Part shown: one piece after another, positions 7,816-17,043 of the stretch
How positions within the stretch are numbered: the stretch's first letter is position 1
How the letters are laid out: the number at the start of each line of letters is the position of its first letter
Virus record (IMG/VR): IMGVR_UViG_3300027668_000012
Coordinates: 1 to 64,000 of that record
Strand: one strand, 5' to 3'
From: a virus
Length of the DNA: 64,000 nucleotides
Program-made: the position numbers and the translations under genes
Notes under the pieces: model-generated
Databases searched by the model: none
What the model was told of the DNA's origin: nothing
The model's input: the letters and a program-made list of their open reading frames with translations, nothing else

Positions 7816-9179
7816 TGAACGCAACAACTAAAAATAAAGCAATGAGTGCTCACGACTATGTATTGCAATCTGCAATCATAACGTCTTCTGTTGATACAAG
7901 CAATACTACAGTTGATATTAAAAACATCATTACTGATATTGACATATATGAACATTTAGATAAGCCGTACATTACAGGCGAAATATTGTTTATTGATGAC
8001 GCAAATGTATACAACTACATTGGATTTTCTGGTGCAGAGTTTATAGAATTGACGTTTAAGTTGCCAGACGAAGAAGCAGTAGCAATAACAAAAAAGTTTG
8101 TCATTGAGGACACAATCAAAAACGTAAGAAGCAATGATAGAACTTCAGCAGTCTTAATTCGTATAGTAGAAGTCCATGCGTTTAATTCTACATTGATTAA
8201 TGTAAACAAGGCGTACCAAGGTAAACCAGTTGATATAGTCCAGAACATCATTCGTGACAATCTAGGTAAAGACTTCTCTGGTCCTGTACAAGCTGACGCT
8301 CAATCGCCTATAAAGGTTCTAATACCAAACATGACGCCTCTACAAGCGGCAAGATGGGTAAATGAAAGAGCAACTACTATTGATGGTGTTCCATATTACT
8401 TCTTTTCGACTTTGGCTAATGATAAACTACATATAATACCTTTAAACTTGATGCTATCAACTAATCCTGATCCTGTGCCATACGTCTATTCACAAATTAC
8501 AACATCAATTGCGGCTTCAAAAGGCATAGAAGAACAAGCACAATTAATTCAAAGCTACACTTCAAAGAGTAATGACGAGATTGTTAGTTTAATACAAAAG
8601 GGTTTAGTCGGCGCACAGTACAAGTTCTATGATCCTACTATTGGTTCTGAAATTAAAAATGGTGGTGTGACACACAACCTAGACGATACTTTACAAGTAC
8701 TAAAGTCTAATCAAATCATAGCAAAAAATCAAAATGTGTTGACGTATTCAAATAACTACAAGTTAAATGAAATACCAGTCGCACAATTAAAATCCAGAGT
8801 CGTTACTAAGGTTGTGATGTCAGATGTATACAATTCTAAGAATAGTTATTCAGAAGCAGTCGATTTATCACAACACAAGTTAAAGGTGACAAACGAGGCG
8901 TTGAGAGAAACTATTATAAGAAATGCAATTGAAGTTATATTACCAGGAAGAAACTTTCTCAATGGTGCATATAGTAACACTATAGGCAATCAAATAACAT
9001 TAAAGTTTTTAGACACGGCAGTTAACCCTAGCAGAGAAGAAGAAAGCTTAGAAGATCAGAAAAAGTCTGGTGATTATCTAATGTATGCAGTCAGACATTC
9101 ATTTAAGAATGAGAGATATGATGTAATTGCTAGTTGTGTAAAACTAGCCGATCTTCCAAGGGAAACAAATATAAAATGA
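7815..9179 (+). CDS. 27: baseplate central hub subunit gp27-like
   Basis: 454 residues (T4 gp27: 391). Beta-rich, with the hub pattern DIDIYEHLDKPYITGEILF (about residues 45-63), a VDIVQNIIRDNL helix and a LQAARWVNERA helix, as in gp27/gpD-type hub proteins. It should form the trimeric torus that the gp5 OB domain plugs into. Its stop overlaps the start of the gp5 gene (ATGA), matching the known partnership. Confidence 0.78.
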   Translation: MNATTKNKAMSAHDYVLQSAIITSSVDTSNTTVDIKNIITDIDIYEHLDKPYITGEILFIDDANVYNYIGFSGAEFIELTFKLPDEEAVAITKKFVIEDTIKNVRSNDRTSAVLIRIVEVHAFNSTLINVNKAYQGKPVDIVQNIIRDNLGKDFSGPVQADAQSPIKVLIPNMTPLQAARWVNERATTIDGVPYYFFSTLANDKLHIIPLNLMLSTNPDPVPYVYSQITTSIAASKGIEEQAQLIQSYTSKSNDEIVSLIQKGLVGAQYKFYDPTIGSEIKNGGVTHNLDDTLQVLKSNQIIAKNQNVLTYSNNYKLNEIPVAQLKSRVVTKVVMSDVYNSKNSYSEAVDLSQHKLKVTNEALRETIIRNAIEVILPGRNFLNGAYSNTIGNQITLKFLDTAVNPSREEESLEDQKKSGDYLMYAVRHSFKNERYDVIASCVKLADLPRETNIK

Positions 9180-10009
9180 CGTGCGATAGTTTTTACGGAG
9201 ATGATATTAATAGGTTCTTTTTTGGGACTATTGTTAATAACAATGATGTTTTTTTATCTTTAGGCAGAGTTCAAATTAGAATTACTGGTATTCACAGTAA
9301 GGACATAAAAAATTCTGATCTTCCTTGGGCATCAGTTGTAGTTCCCACAACAGAACCTGGATTTGGTGGTCATGGATCAAACACTATGTTGGAAACTGGC
9401 GCACAAGTATTTGGTGTGTTCTTAGACGGCACAGATTCACAAGTACCATTAGTCTTAGGTACTATTCCTTCTATAATGCGTCCGTCTAGTGAATGCGAAT
9501 CAGTTTTTTCTGGCGAAACATACCAATTGCCACCTTTAAGACCGCCTGGATTATCTGGTGAATCATTGGTTAGTGACTTAGAAGGTAGTACAAATGCAGA
9601 GAAAAGTTTTAACTTTTTTACAGACCGAGGGTTTACTTTAGAACAAGCTGCTGGACTTGTAGGTAACTTTGCGGCAGAATCAGGTGTCTCTATTAGTCCG
9701 ACTGCATTTAATCCAAGTGATGAAGGTAAAGAAGCCTATGGTATAGCACAGTGGAGAGATACTAGATATACTGATCTTATAAACTATTCTCACGAAATCA
9801 ATAAATCAAAAGATTTGTTATCAACACAGCTTTCATTTGTACTGTATGAGCTTGTAGGAAAAGAGAAAAGGGCTTTGTCTAAAATAAGAGCATCTAGTGG
9901 TGTCGATAACGCCGCAATCACAGTAGATAAATATTATGAAAGAAGCGATGGTTCTGCAAGAGATAAAAGAATTGAACTTGCACGCGAAATCTTTAAGAGG
10001 TTCAAATAA
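9176..10009 (+). CDS. baseplate hub OB-fold plus tail lysozyme (gp5 N-terminal and middle domains)
   Basis: 277 residues from the ATG overlapping the gp27 stop; an upstream in-frame ATG at 9134 is rejected. Residues ~10-100 form a gp5-like OB fold (FFGTIV..., LGRVQIRITGIH, LPWASVVVPTT, GAQVFGVFLDGT). After a Pro-rich linker (119-126) comes a phage tail lysozyme domain (residues ~145-230, NFFTDRGFT, candidate catalytic Glu in NFAAESG at E168, GIAQWRD). T4 gp5 carries its beta-helix on the same chain; here the chain ends after the lysozyme and the helix is encoded two genes downstream. Confidence 0.85.
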   Translation: MTCDSFYGDDINRFFFGTIVNNNDVFLSLGRVQIRITGIHSKDIKNSDLPWASVVVPTTEPGFGGHGSNTMLETGAQVFGVFLDGTDSQVPLVLGTIPSIMRPSSECESVFSGETYQLPPLRPPGLSGESLVSDLEGSTNAEKSFNFFTDRGFTLEQAAGLVGNFAAESGVSISPTAFNPSDEGKEAYGIAQWRDTRYTDLINYSHEINKSKDLLSTQLSFVLYELVGKEKRALSKIRASSGVDNAAITVDKYYERSDGSARDKRIELAREIFKRFK

Positions 10010-11574
10010 TGGTTACTACTCCTACAGTAAGTTTAAAAAATTTAAATCAAACAATCAAATCTTTAGCCAATACAAATAACTTTGATGTGATTCAAACTGC
10101 CGCTATATCTGCGCAATCAAAGTTTACTGCCTTACAGTCAACACAGGTTGGGCTTACTGTTGGTAAAATTCATGGTGGTTGGAAAGCATTGACGCAAGAG
10201 ATTGATGGATTAGTTGAAGCAGATACTACTGTTATTAACAAAGGAGTTGCTTTACTTGAAGAAAATCCTCAAGGTGTAAATCTTACGAATGATTTTGCTA
10301 GTGGCTCAAGTGATGCTTTAAAAACTATCACAGGACTTTCAGACGATATAAAGATAGGAATTAATAGCACTGTTTTAGCTATGCCCACACCAGAAGCTAT
10401 TGCGTCTGCTTTGCAACAACAATCGGGTCTTGCCTTAGACAAACTGTCAAGTGCAATGGAAAGTGTTGCACCTAATGCTACTAAAGCATTATCATCAAGT
10501 TCAGTTATAAGCCAATTTGCAAGCACTGTCGATGGTTTACCGAGTGGCATTTTTAAAGATTTAGAGACATCAACTAATAATATCACTTCTGGATTAACTA
10601 AGTTTTTTGATCAGGGGTTTAATCAATCTATTAAAGATATAATAGGTGCAACAATAGATCCTATAGGATATGCAATAGGTCAACTAACACAAGACACAGG
10701 CATCATAGTTCCTAACGAGACAAGGAAACAAGTGTCTGCGCTCTTAGATAAAAAAGATTATCTTACAGCCGCAAATCTATTAAATGGTTATTCTAACTTA
10801 ACTGCAATTCAAATTGAAACCGAACTATCTAATATTGACACATCAGTTGGCTCTTTAGTAAATCAATTGAACTCTGTCTATGCAAACCTTGGCATCTCTA
10901 CTGCACCAGTTTATACTATTGGATCACAAAATGGTGAATGGCAAGGTGCTTCGACTGTAATAAAAAGTCCAGCATCTAATAAGAAAGGCTATTCGTTTAG
11001 TATAGTTTCAAGTTTAGATGAATTAGAGGCAGAACTTTCTAATTGTACAAGAGAAATAACTGAGACAGTAATTCACTGGACAGGTAATTTTATTGATCAA
11101 CCACACATTGGTGCAGAAGATATTCATCAATGGCATACAGGTACAGGATTTTCTGGACTAGGTTATCACTATATAATTAAAAGAGACGGAACAATACAAC
11201 GAGGCAGACCTTTAAATATAGAAGGTGCGCATGCAAACGACTTTGGACACAACCAGTACAGTATTGGTATAGCCCACGTTGCAGGTTATAATTGTCTATC
11301 AGGAACAGACAACCCAGAGTCTTTCTTATCATCAGAATCAATTACAGTGGCACAAATGAAAGCACAGAAAGATTTCCTAAGAATATTCTATAAAGTATTT
11401 CAGAGTGGACAAGTATTAGGTCATAATCAATGTACAGAAAACAACGACATCGATCCTGGGTTTGACGTTGACGCATATATACTAAACACCTTTAGTAAAT
11501 CAAACGCAGTACAATACAATAATAATCTAGGACCTTTAAGTAGGTCTGCATTGATTACAGCGAGACAGAATTAA
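10009..11574 (+). CDS. virion protein with C-terminal N-acetylmuramoyl-L-alanine amidase domain
   Basis: 521 residues. The N-terminal ~320 residues are Ser/Thr/Asn-rich, helical and of unknown fold. The C-terminal part (about 350-490) is an Amidase_2 domain (PF01510): zinc ligand candidates H356 (IHWT), H472 (GHNQ) and D482 (IDPG), with the core GLGYHYIIKRDGTIQRGR at 383-400. It should cut the MurNAc-L-Ala bond of peptidoglycan. Sandwiched by ATGA-type junctions between the OB-lysozyme and the beta-helix spike genes, so it is probably part of the hub or spike and acts during DNA entry rather than in lysis. Confidence 0.82.
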   Translation: MVTTPTVSLKNLNQTIKSLANTNNFDVIQTAAISAQSKFTALQSTQVGLTVGKIHGGWKALTQEIDGLVEADTTVINKGVALLEENPQGVNLTNDFASGSSDALKTITGLSDDIKIGINSTVLAMPTPEAIASALQQQSGLALDKLSSAMESVAPNATKALSSSSVISQFASTVDGLPSGIFKDLETSTNNITSGLTKFFDQGFNQSIKDIIGATIDPIGYAIGQLTQDTGIIVPNETRKQVSALLDKKDYLTAANLLNGYSNLTAIQIETELSNIDTSVGSLVNQLNSVYANLGISTAPVYTIGSQNGEWQGASTVIKSPASNKKGYSFSIVSSLDELEAELSNCTREITETVIHWTGNFIDQPHIGAEDIHQWHTGTGFSGLGYHYIIKRDGTIQRGRPLNIEGAHANDFGHNQYSIGIAHVAGYNCLSGTDNPESFLSSESITVAQMKAQKDFLRIFYKVFQSGQVLGHNQCTENNDIDPGFDVDAYILNTFSKSNAVQYNNNLGPLSRSALITARQN

Positions 11575-13547
11575 TGACAACATCTAATGATAATCTTAAC
11601 GAAAGACAGCTAAGGCTAGGACCTATTGTAGTTCAGCAGGGCAAAGAGACAGATTTGTATTCTGACGTCACTGGCGTATACCCTCAGTTTAAAAATTGGT
11701 ATACAGGTACGACACCAAGAGTTTCTATTGGTGCAGATTATACAAGTCTCAGCCTTGTTGGTGGATTTGATAAGTTAATAAGTTCTGATCCAGTTCCATC
11801 TCAAAGAACATTGAATAGAGCAACCACGACTGCAACTGGTCATAGCTTTGAAATGGACGACACTCCTGGTAACGAAAGAATAATACTAAAGCACAATTCA
11901 GGTAATGGTGTTGAAATACGCCAAGACGGAAGAATGATAATCGCTTCGGGGTCTCAAATTATATCAGTATCAAAAGATCAACATATCACTATCTTAGGTG
12001 ACGCCAAAATAGTATATGGTGGTAACGTAGATATGGAGATAGCTGGTGATTACAATGTTAAAGTCAATGGTGAATATAAATTAACTGTTGGTGAAGATAA
12101 GATTGAGAATATAGAAGGTTCTTCCAGAACTATTGTAGAAAAGAACACTGGTCATATAACAAAAGGACACGCATCTAAAACTGTTATCAAATCAATGACT
12201 AACACTGTATTAGGTGATATGACACAAGTTATCAAAGGTGTTGCAAGAGTTACATCTCAAGGCGATATGCATCTTTCATCAGGCTCAGTTACGCAAATCA
12301 GTGCTAGAACTAGATTACATCAATCGTCTGCTAATATGAACATTGCGGCAACTAATCTATCAGTCTTTGGTGGAACAGGAACAATTGGTGGTACGGATAT
12401 TACAATGTACGGCAAAGGAGCTACGTTTGTAGCTGGAGTTACTGCACCTACATTCCACGGATCGTTAAAAGGTATAGCACAAATTGCAAGATCACAATCG
12501 TATGCCGCAACTGCAACATCAGGTGGTACTGCTATCACAGATACAGCAACTCCTACAACGGCTGCACCGACGACGGCTATTGTAAATGATTTATTATTCA
12601 ACACAACAATAGGTGCTGTAGATGTTAAAGTAGATATTGACGATCATCTATTAAGAGCATTAGATAAAACAAAAGCTACAGGTGGCTTCTCTACAAAAGA
12701 ATTGAATATACAAGAAGTGCGTGCGGCACTAAGAACTCCTAGTAATAAAACTAATACAGCATTTATTGGTCAAGCAATAGCGTCTGGAATTTTATCTCCA
12801 TCATATGCAAAAACCAACCCACCAAATTTAGTTGAGATTAAAAGTAAAAAGTCGTCACCAAGAACTAGTAGAAATTCTGCTGGCAGTGCATCAAGAGGTA
12901 ATAACATTGCTTTTGTTGTGCCAGATACTAATCCAAGTGTTAATTATCAACCAGAGATAGTTATAAAAAACGATGCTATTATTAATAATAAAACTAAGTT
13001 GTCAGGATCAATAACCTTGGCGACATATACTGGTGCTAAAGGTGCGACTGGAATAATATCTCAAGTTCCTAAAAAAGATAGAGCGCAGATAGCCAGAAAT
13101 TTTCAAGTGAACGCTGATATATTACAAAAGTATAATGACCCTCAATTTAAGAATGAGATGCATAATTATAGAATAGTTGTAATAGAAGGTCTTTACAATG
13201 TAAGACCAAACGATGTTGCATCAAAAGGGTGGTCAGATAGTGTTAATAAATACAAGTCAGAAGGACGTGCGGCTGTATGGGAAATACAAAACGAGTCTGG
13301 TATTGTAGATATTGAAAAAACGTTTTGGCTTGCTGATCTTTTAAAAGATTTAGCCACTACACAGAAAATAATATTAGACTATGATAGCTATGATCCTAAA
13401 GTGCCATTAAGTTGTCAGTTGATAATCATAAGCCCTATGTTAAACGAAAGTTATGATGTGACTGATGGTAATTTTAAAAGCGAAGTAGAAACAAGATATA
13501 ATGGTAATGTGTTATCTTCTAGTGATTTAATTTTACATGAATTATAA
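11574..13547 (+). CDS. baseplate spike, gp5 C-terminal / VgrG-like beta-helix protein
   Basis: 657 residues. The block GHSFEMDDTPGNERIILKH (89-107) followed by NGVEIRQDG marks the gp5C/VgrG beta-helix, which continues as short repeating beta strands (GDYNVKVNGEYKLTVGE and similar) to about residue 290. A low-complexity linker follows, then a distinct ~150-residue C-terminal domain (WEIQNESGIVDIEKTFWLAD...) that I do not recognise. It should form the membrane-piercing needle below the gp27/gp5 hub. T4 gp5 is one gene of 575 residues; here the same functions use three genes. Confidence 0.8.
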   Translation: MTTSNDNLNERQLRLGPIVVQQGKETDLYSDVTGVYPQFKNWYTGTTPRVSIGADYTSLSLVGGFDKLISSDPVPSQRTLNRATTTATGHSFEMDDTPGNERIILKHNSGNGVEIRQDGRMIIASGSQIISVSKDQHITILGDAKIVYGGNVDMEIAGDYNVKVNGEYKLTVGEDKIENIEGSSRTIVEKNTGHITKGHASKTVIKSMTNTVLGDMTQVIKGVARVTSQGDMHLSSGSVTQISARTRLHQSSANMNIAATNLSVFGGTGTIGGTDITMYGKGATFVAGVTAPTFHGSLKGIAQIARSQSYAATATSGGTAITDTATPTTAAPTTAIVNDLLFNTTIGAVDVKVDIDDHLLRALDKTKATGGFSTKELNIQEVRAALRTPSNKTNTAFIGQAIASGILSPSYAKTNPPNLVEIKSKKSSPRTSRNSAGSASRGNNIAFVVPDTNPSVNYQPEIVIKNDAIINNKTKLSGSITLATYTGAKGATGIISQVPKKDRAQIARNFQVNADILQKYNDPQFKNEMHNYRIVVIEGLYNVRPNDVASKGWSDSVNKYKSEGRAAVWEIQNESGIVDIEKTFWLADLLKDLATTQKIILDYDSYDPKVPLSCQLIIISPMLNESYDVTDGNFKSEVETRYNGNVLSSSDLILHEL

Positions 13548-13563
13548 GATTAGTAATAAGTGT

Positions 13564-13571
13564 TATAAATA
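13564..13571 (+). promoter_or_regulatory. T4-type late promoter box for gp25-gp6 operon
   Basis: Exact TATAAATA in the 144-base gap between the spike gene and gp25. It faces a strong leftward sigma70 promoter (13635-13663) in the same gap. Confidence 0.7.
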
Positions 13572-13602
13572 AACTTAATTAGTAATGATTCTAAAAGAGC
13601 TG

Positions 13603-13663
13603 AGTATATACTGGGCTTCATATATTACTTCTTTATTATATACACGTTATACTAAGTTGTCAA
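13603..13663 (-). repeat. intergenic repeat copy A (partner at 53551-53611)
   Basis: A 61-base element shared with 53551-53611. Both copies contain GTATATACT, then a 25-base identical core (plus-strand ATTACTTCTTTA followed by TTATATACACGTT), then nine unrelated bases and TGTCAA. On the minus strand this is a full consensus promoter with conserved flanks and initially transcribed region. Confidence 0.8.
13635..13663 (-). promoter_or_regulatory. consensus sigma70 promoter, antisense to the spike gene
   Basis: Minus strand: TTGACA (13658-13663), 17 bp, TATAAT (13635-13640), matching consensus at all twelve positions. The predicted start is near 13628 and the transcript runs leftward across the late promoter and into the spike gene antisense. 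No leftward gene of normal size lies downstream. A 23-codon frame starts just after the promoter but lacks a leader with a ribosome site. Confidence 0.75.
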
Positions 13664-13691
13664 CCCTAAAGTTAATAAAAAGCGAATAAAA

Positions 13692-14135
13692 ATGGTATCA
13701 AGAGCATTTTCAGTGGAAGACGGCAACTTAGGTGCTAGATCTATTGTAACAACTCGTAATAAATTGTTCAGTGATATAGATTTAACATTTGCAAAGAAAC
13801 CTTCTGGTGAAATATTCAAGAAGACAGATGCAGCGGCTGTTAAACAAGCTGTTAAGAACCTACTATTGACTAATAAATATGAGAAGCCTTTTCAACCTAG
13901 TTTTGGTGGGGATTTAAACAACATTCTTTTTCAATTAGCAGATAACGACAGCATATTCGAAATTGATACTGTCATTAGATCAGTTCTAAATAGATACGAA
14001 CCAAGAGCAAAAGTAAAAAACGTCGTTACTAATCTACAACCTGATGCTAATAGTATCAGTATCAGCTTAACATTTCAAGTAGTAAGCTCCGATGAGATTG
14101 TAACACTCGAAACAAACATAACGAGGCTAAGATAA
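13692..14135 (+). CDS. 25: baseplate wedge subunit gp25
   Basis: 147 residues (T4: 132). Gp25/IraD-like fold (PF04965) with the N-terminal SDIDLTF strand, the helix AVKQAVKNLLLT and the family hallmark EPR in LNRYEPRAKV (about 109-118). gp25 sits in the inner wedge and interacts with gp6 and gp53 and with the first sheath ring. It is followed after one base by gp6, its structural partner. Confidence 0.9.
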   Translation: MVSRAFSVEDGNLGARSIVTTRNKLFSDIDLTFAKKPSGEIFKKTDAAAVKQAVKNLLLTNKYEKPFQPSFGGDLNNILFQLADNDSIFEIDTVIRSVLNRYEPRAKVKNVVTNLQPDANSISISLTFQVVSSDEIVTLETNITRLR

Positions 14136-14136
14136 T

Positions 14137-15972
14137 ATGGCTACTAATATCAAGTCAACCCAACTCGACTTTGCAACAATCAAAACAAGTCTTAAAACGC
14201 ACTTGTCACAACAAACCGAGTTCGCTGATTATAACTTTGAAGCATCTGGATTATCAAACATACTTGATGTCTTGGCACACAACACTCACTTCAATGGGTT
14301 AGTTGCAAACTTTGCCCTTAATGAATCATTTTTAAATACAGCACAATTACGATCATCTGTTGTGTCACATGCAGAAACACTTGGATACAATCCAAAATCA
14401 ATTACTTCTGCAACTGCACACGTAGCTCTATCGACTACTATTACTGCTGTAGGCAGACCAGCTACAATAACGCTACCAAAGTATTCTACTTTTACTACAA
14501 GTGTTGATGACATTTCATACACATTCTATACGCTTGAGGCACACACTGCTACTGATGACGGCACAGGTAACTATTCTTTCCTAAGTGCTCTTGGTACTAC
14601 GGCAATACCTTTAGTCGAAGGCACTCTAAAAACAAAAACATTCTATGTTGGTTCAGCCACAGATCGTCAGATTTATGTCATTCCTGAAACGTCCATTGAT
14701 ACAAAAACTGTTGCAATAAACGTATTCACTTCATCAGCTTCTTCTGATTTCATTGTGTACTCGGAATTACATAAGGCAATTACAGTTGACACAAGTTCAA
14801 GGCTTTTCCAATTAAGAGAATCCCCTAATGCTTTCTATGAATTATCATTCAGTGACGGCATTACAACTGGACTAGCTCCTGTTGCTGGCAATAAGATCGT
14901 TGTGTCGTACTTATCCTCTAAAGGTGCATTGTCAAATGGTGGTGCTACATACACTCCAACTAACACAATCACAGTTGATGGTACTGCTTATACTATTGTA
15001 TCAACGACATCTACAGTCGCAAGTGGCGGTGCAGACAAAGAAACAATAGAGTCTATTAGATCAAATGCTCCTATTGCATTCTCTGCTCAAAACAGACTTG
15101 TTACTGCCGACGACTATAAGGCTTTAATTCTTTCAAAATATCCAGCTGTATCTGATTGTATTGCTTGGGGCGGAGAAGATAACTTACCTACACCAGAATA
15201 TGGTAAAGTGTTTGTATCTCTCAAGTTTCCTGATACGACATCAGCCGCATCAAAGGTTGCTACTCAAGATGAAATCATAACTAATCTTATTAAGCCTTTG
15301 GCTATTATGACAATAGATACAAAGTTTGTTGATCCTGTTATAACGTTTCTTGAAACATCGACATTGTTTAACTTCAACCCTAATAAAACCAACGTCACAT
15401 TAAAAAGTGCCGAAACTAATGTTGCTACGATTGTGTCAAACTACTTTACAACTAATCTAAACGCATTCGGTAAAACATTCAGAAGGTCTAATTTACTTAC
15501 AGAGATTGATAACATAGGTGACTCTATTTTAAATTCAAAAATAGACCTAAAGTTGCAACGAAGGTTTGTGCCTACATTGGCAACATCCAAGGCATACGAT
15601 GTCACTTTCCCTGTCCAACTCGCCGTACCAGACGATGTTCACTATATTGTCAGTTCTAACACATTTACATTTAATAGTAAGCTATGTACTATACGCAATC
15701 TATTAAGTTCTACACAACTTCAAGTTGTTGATGCAGATGGTGGTATTCAAATCAGTAACGTGGGTACTTACAATGCTACGACTGGTGTTATTTCAATAAC
15801 AGGGTTTGCACCAGTATCAATTTCTGGTGGAGTTGATTATATTAGAATATCAGTAACTCCTGCAAATCAAGGAACTGTTACACCCCTTAGAAATTATGTA
15901 CTAAATATCGATACAACTAGATCGTTTACTGCTGGTACAGTAGATTACGGCAAGACACAAGTAGCCCTATAA
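14137..15972 (+). CDS. 6: baseplate wedge subunit gp6
   Basis: 611 residues (T4: 660). The N-terminus carries the gp6/GpJ-type pattern (LDFATIKTSLKTHL, SGLSNILDVLAHNTHFNGL, LRSSVVSHAETLGY) and the middle contains SIRSNAPIAFSAQNRLVTAD, seen in baseplate J-like proteins. gp6 forms the inner ring that holds wedges together and changes shape on sheath contraction. It overlaps the next gene by one base. Confidence 0.9.
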   Translation: MATNIKSTQLDFATIKTSLKTHLSQQTEFADYNFEASGLSNILDVLAHNTHFNGLVANFALNESFLNTAQLRSSVVSHAETLGYNPKSITSATAHVALSTTITAVGRPATITLPKYSTFTTSVDDISYTFYTLEAHTATDDGTGNYSFLSALGTTAIPLVEGTLKTKTFYVGSATDRQIYVIPETSIDTKTVAINVFTSSASSDFIVYSELHKAITVDTSSRLFQLRESPNAFYELSFSDGITTGLAPVAGNKIVVSYLSSKGALSNGGATYTPTNTITVDGTAYTIVSTTSTVASGGADKETIESIRSNAPIAFSAQNRLVTADDYKALILSKYPAVSDCIAWGGEDNLPTPEYGKVFVSLKFPDTTSAASKVATQDEIITNLIKPLAIMTIDTKFVDPVITFLETSTLFNFNPNKTNVTLKSAETNVATIVSNYFTTNLNAFGKTFRRSNLLTEIDNIGDSILNSKIDLKLQRRFVPTLATSKAYDVTFPVQLAVPDDVHYIVSSNTFTFNSKLCTIRNLLSSTQLQVVDADGGIQISNVGTYNATTGVISITGFAPVSISGGVDYIRISVTPANQGTVTPLRNYVLNIDTTRSFTAGTVDYGKTQVAL

Positions 15973-16967
15973 TGGTTCAACAAACATTACTTGATGAAGA
16001 TCGCAGAGGTCAGAATCTATCGACTAGCAAGATCCGAGAAGTTCTTCCTGAACACTACATAGCCGAGTATCCTAAGCTAGTAAGTTTTCTTGAGAAGTAT
16101 TACGACTATATGGATTCTGATGCAAATCATGGATTTGATAATGATATACAGAACTTATATAAGTTAAGAGACGTAAGGGCAACAGAACTTACCTATCTAA
16201 ATCAGATATTCGGAGAAATCGGTCAAGGTCTTGTGACTGCCGATTACTTTAAAGACCCACGGCTGATAGCTGGTATGCTTGCTGATAACTATAGAATTAA
16301 AGGTTCTTTATCTTCATCTGAAACTTTCTTTAGAACGTTCTATGGAGAGCAACCTGAGATTGTTTATCCTAAAGCTAACCTGTTTATTGTAGGTGAATCT
16401 AAAATTGGTTCTGAATCATTGAGATATATTCAGAATGGTGCGCTATATCAAGTATTATCTATATTAGTTCGTTCATCAGTACCAATTGCAAAGTGGAGAG
16501 ACTTATACAAATCGTTTGTGCATCCATCAGGCTTTTTTCTTGGTGGTGAAGTTATTCTTGAAAGTCTAGGAAACCTAAACTTAGGAACTCAACCTTTGGC
16601 TATCTTAGATAGTGATGCTGGTCAAGTTACATTACAACTTACAGGCACTCCATTAAGTATGACTGCCTTCACTTCTATCACTGGTATCTTTGATGATACA
16701 AGCGATTCAGGTCTTAATAAAGAACGTGTTGATCTTAATGCAACTGTTAAGGTATACAGCGAACTTACTGTTGCACAGTTTGATGCTATGTACAACGATA
16801 TTGAAGATGCTATTGACGCCAACTCACCTAGGTTCGATGAAGATAGTGACGGAACAATTAAAGCGGTTAAATTCTCTAACACATTCGAGACTATGGATCA
16901 ATCGTACTTTGACGGCAAGCATGGCTCTGTATTTGCAGACTCAGCTGGTGGTATATTAACTAGATAA
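15972..16967 (+). CDS. virion structural protein next to gp6 (wedge-associated)
   Basis: 331 residues. Resembles an uncharacterised structural protein regularly found after gp6 in marine T4-like phages: N-terminal LPEHYIAEYPKLVSFLEKYY (about 25-44) and central LYKSFVHPSGFFLGGEV. Mixed alpha/beta, with no membrane segment or enzyme motif. Overlap with gp6 suggests coupled synthesis, and position suggests a wedge component replacing part of T4 gp7. The function is inferred from context only. Confidence 0.65.
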   Translation: MVQQTLLDEDRRGQNLSTSKIREVLPEHYIAEYPKLVSFLEKYYDYMDSDANHGFDNDIQNLYKLRDVRATELTYLNQIFGEIGQGLVTADYFKDPRLIAGMLADNYRIKGSLSSSETFFRTFYGEQPEIVYPKANLFIVGESKIGSESLRYIQNGALYQVLSILVRSSVPIAKWRDLYKSFVHPSGFFLGGEVILESLGNLNLGTQPLAILDSDAGQVTLQLTGTPLSMTAFTSITGIFDDTSDSGLNKERVDLNATVKVYSELTVAQFDAMYNDIEDAIDANSPRFDEDSDGTIKAVKFSNTFETMDQSYFDGKHGSVFADSAGGILTR

Positions 16968-17003
16968 AACAATAAGACTTGGCAAATCAACTCATATAAC
17001 TGT

Positions 17004-17011
17004 TATAAATA
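17004..17011 (+). promoter_or_regulatory. T4-type late promoter box
   Basis: Exact TATAAATA 32 bases before the start of the structural gene at 17044, in the 76-base gap after the wedge-associated gene. Confidence 0.7.
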
Positions 17012-17043
17012 ACATTAATTAAAGCTTAAAGGATTAAAATTTA

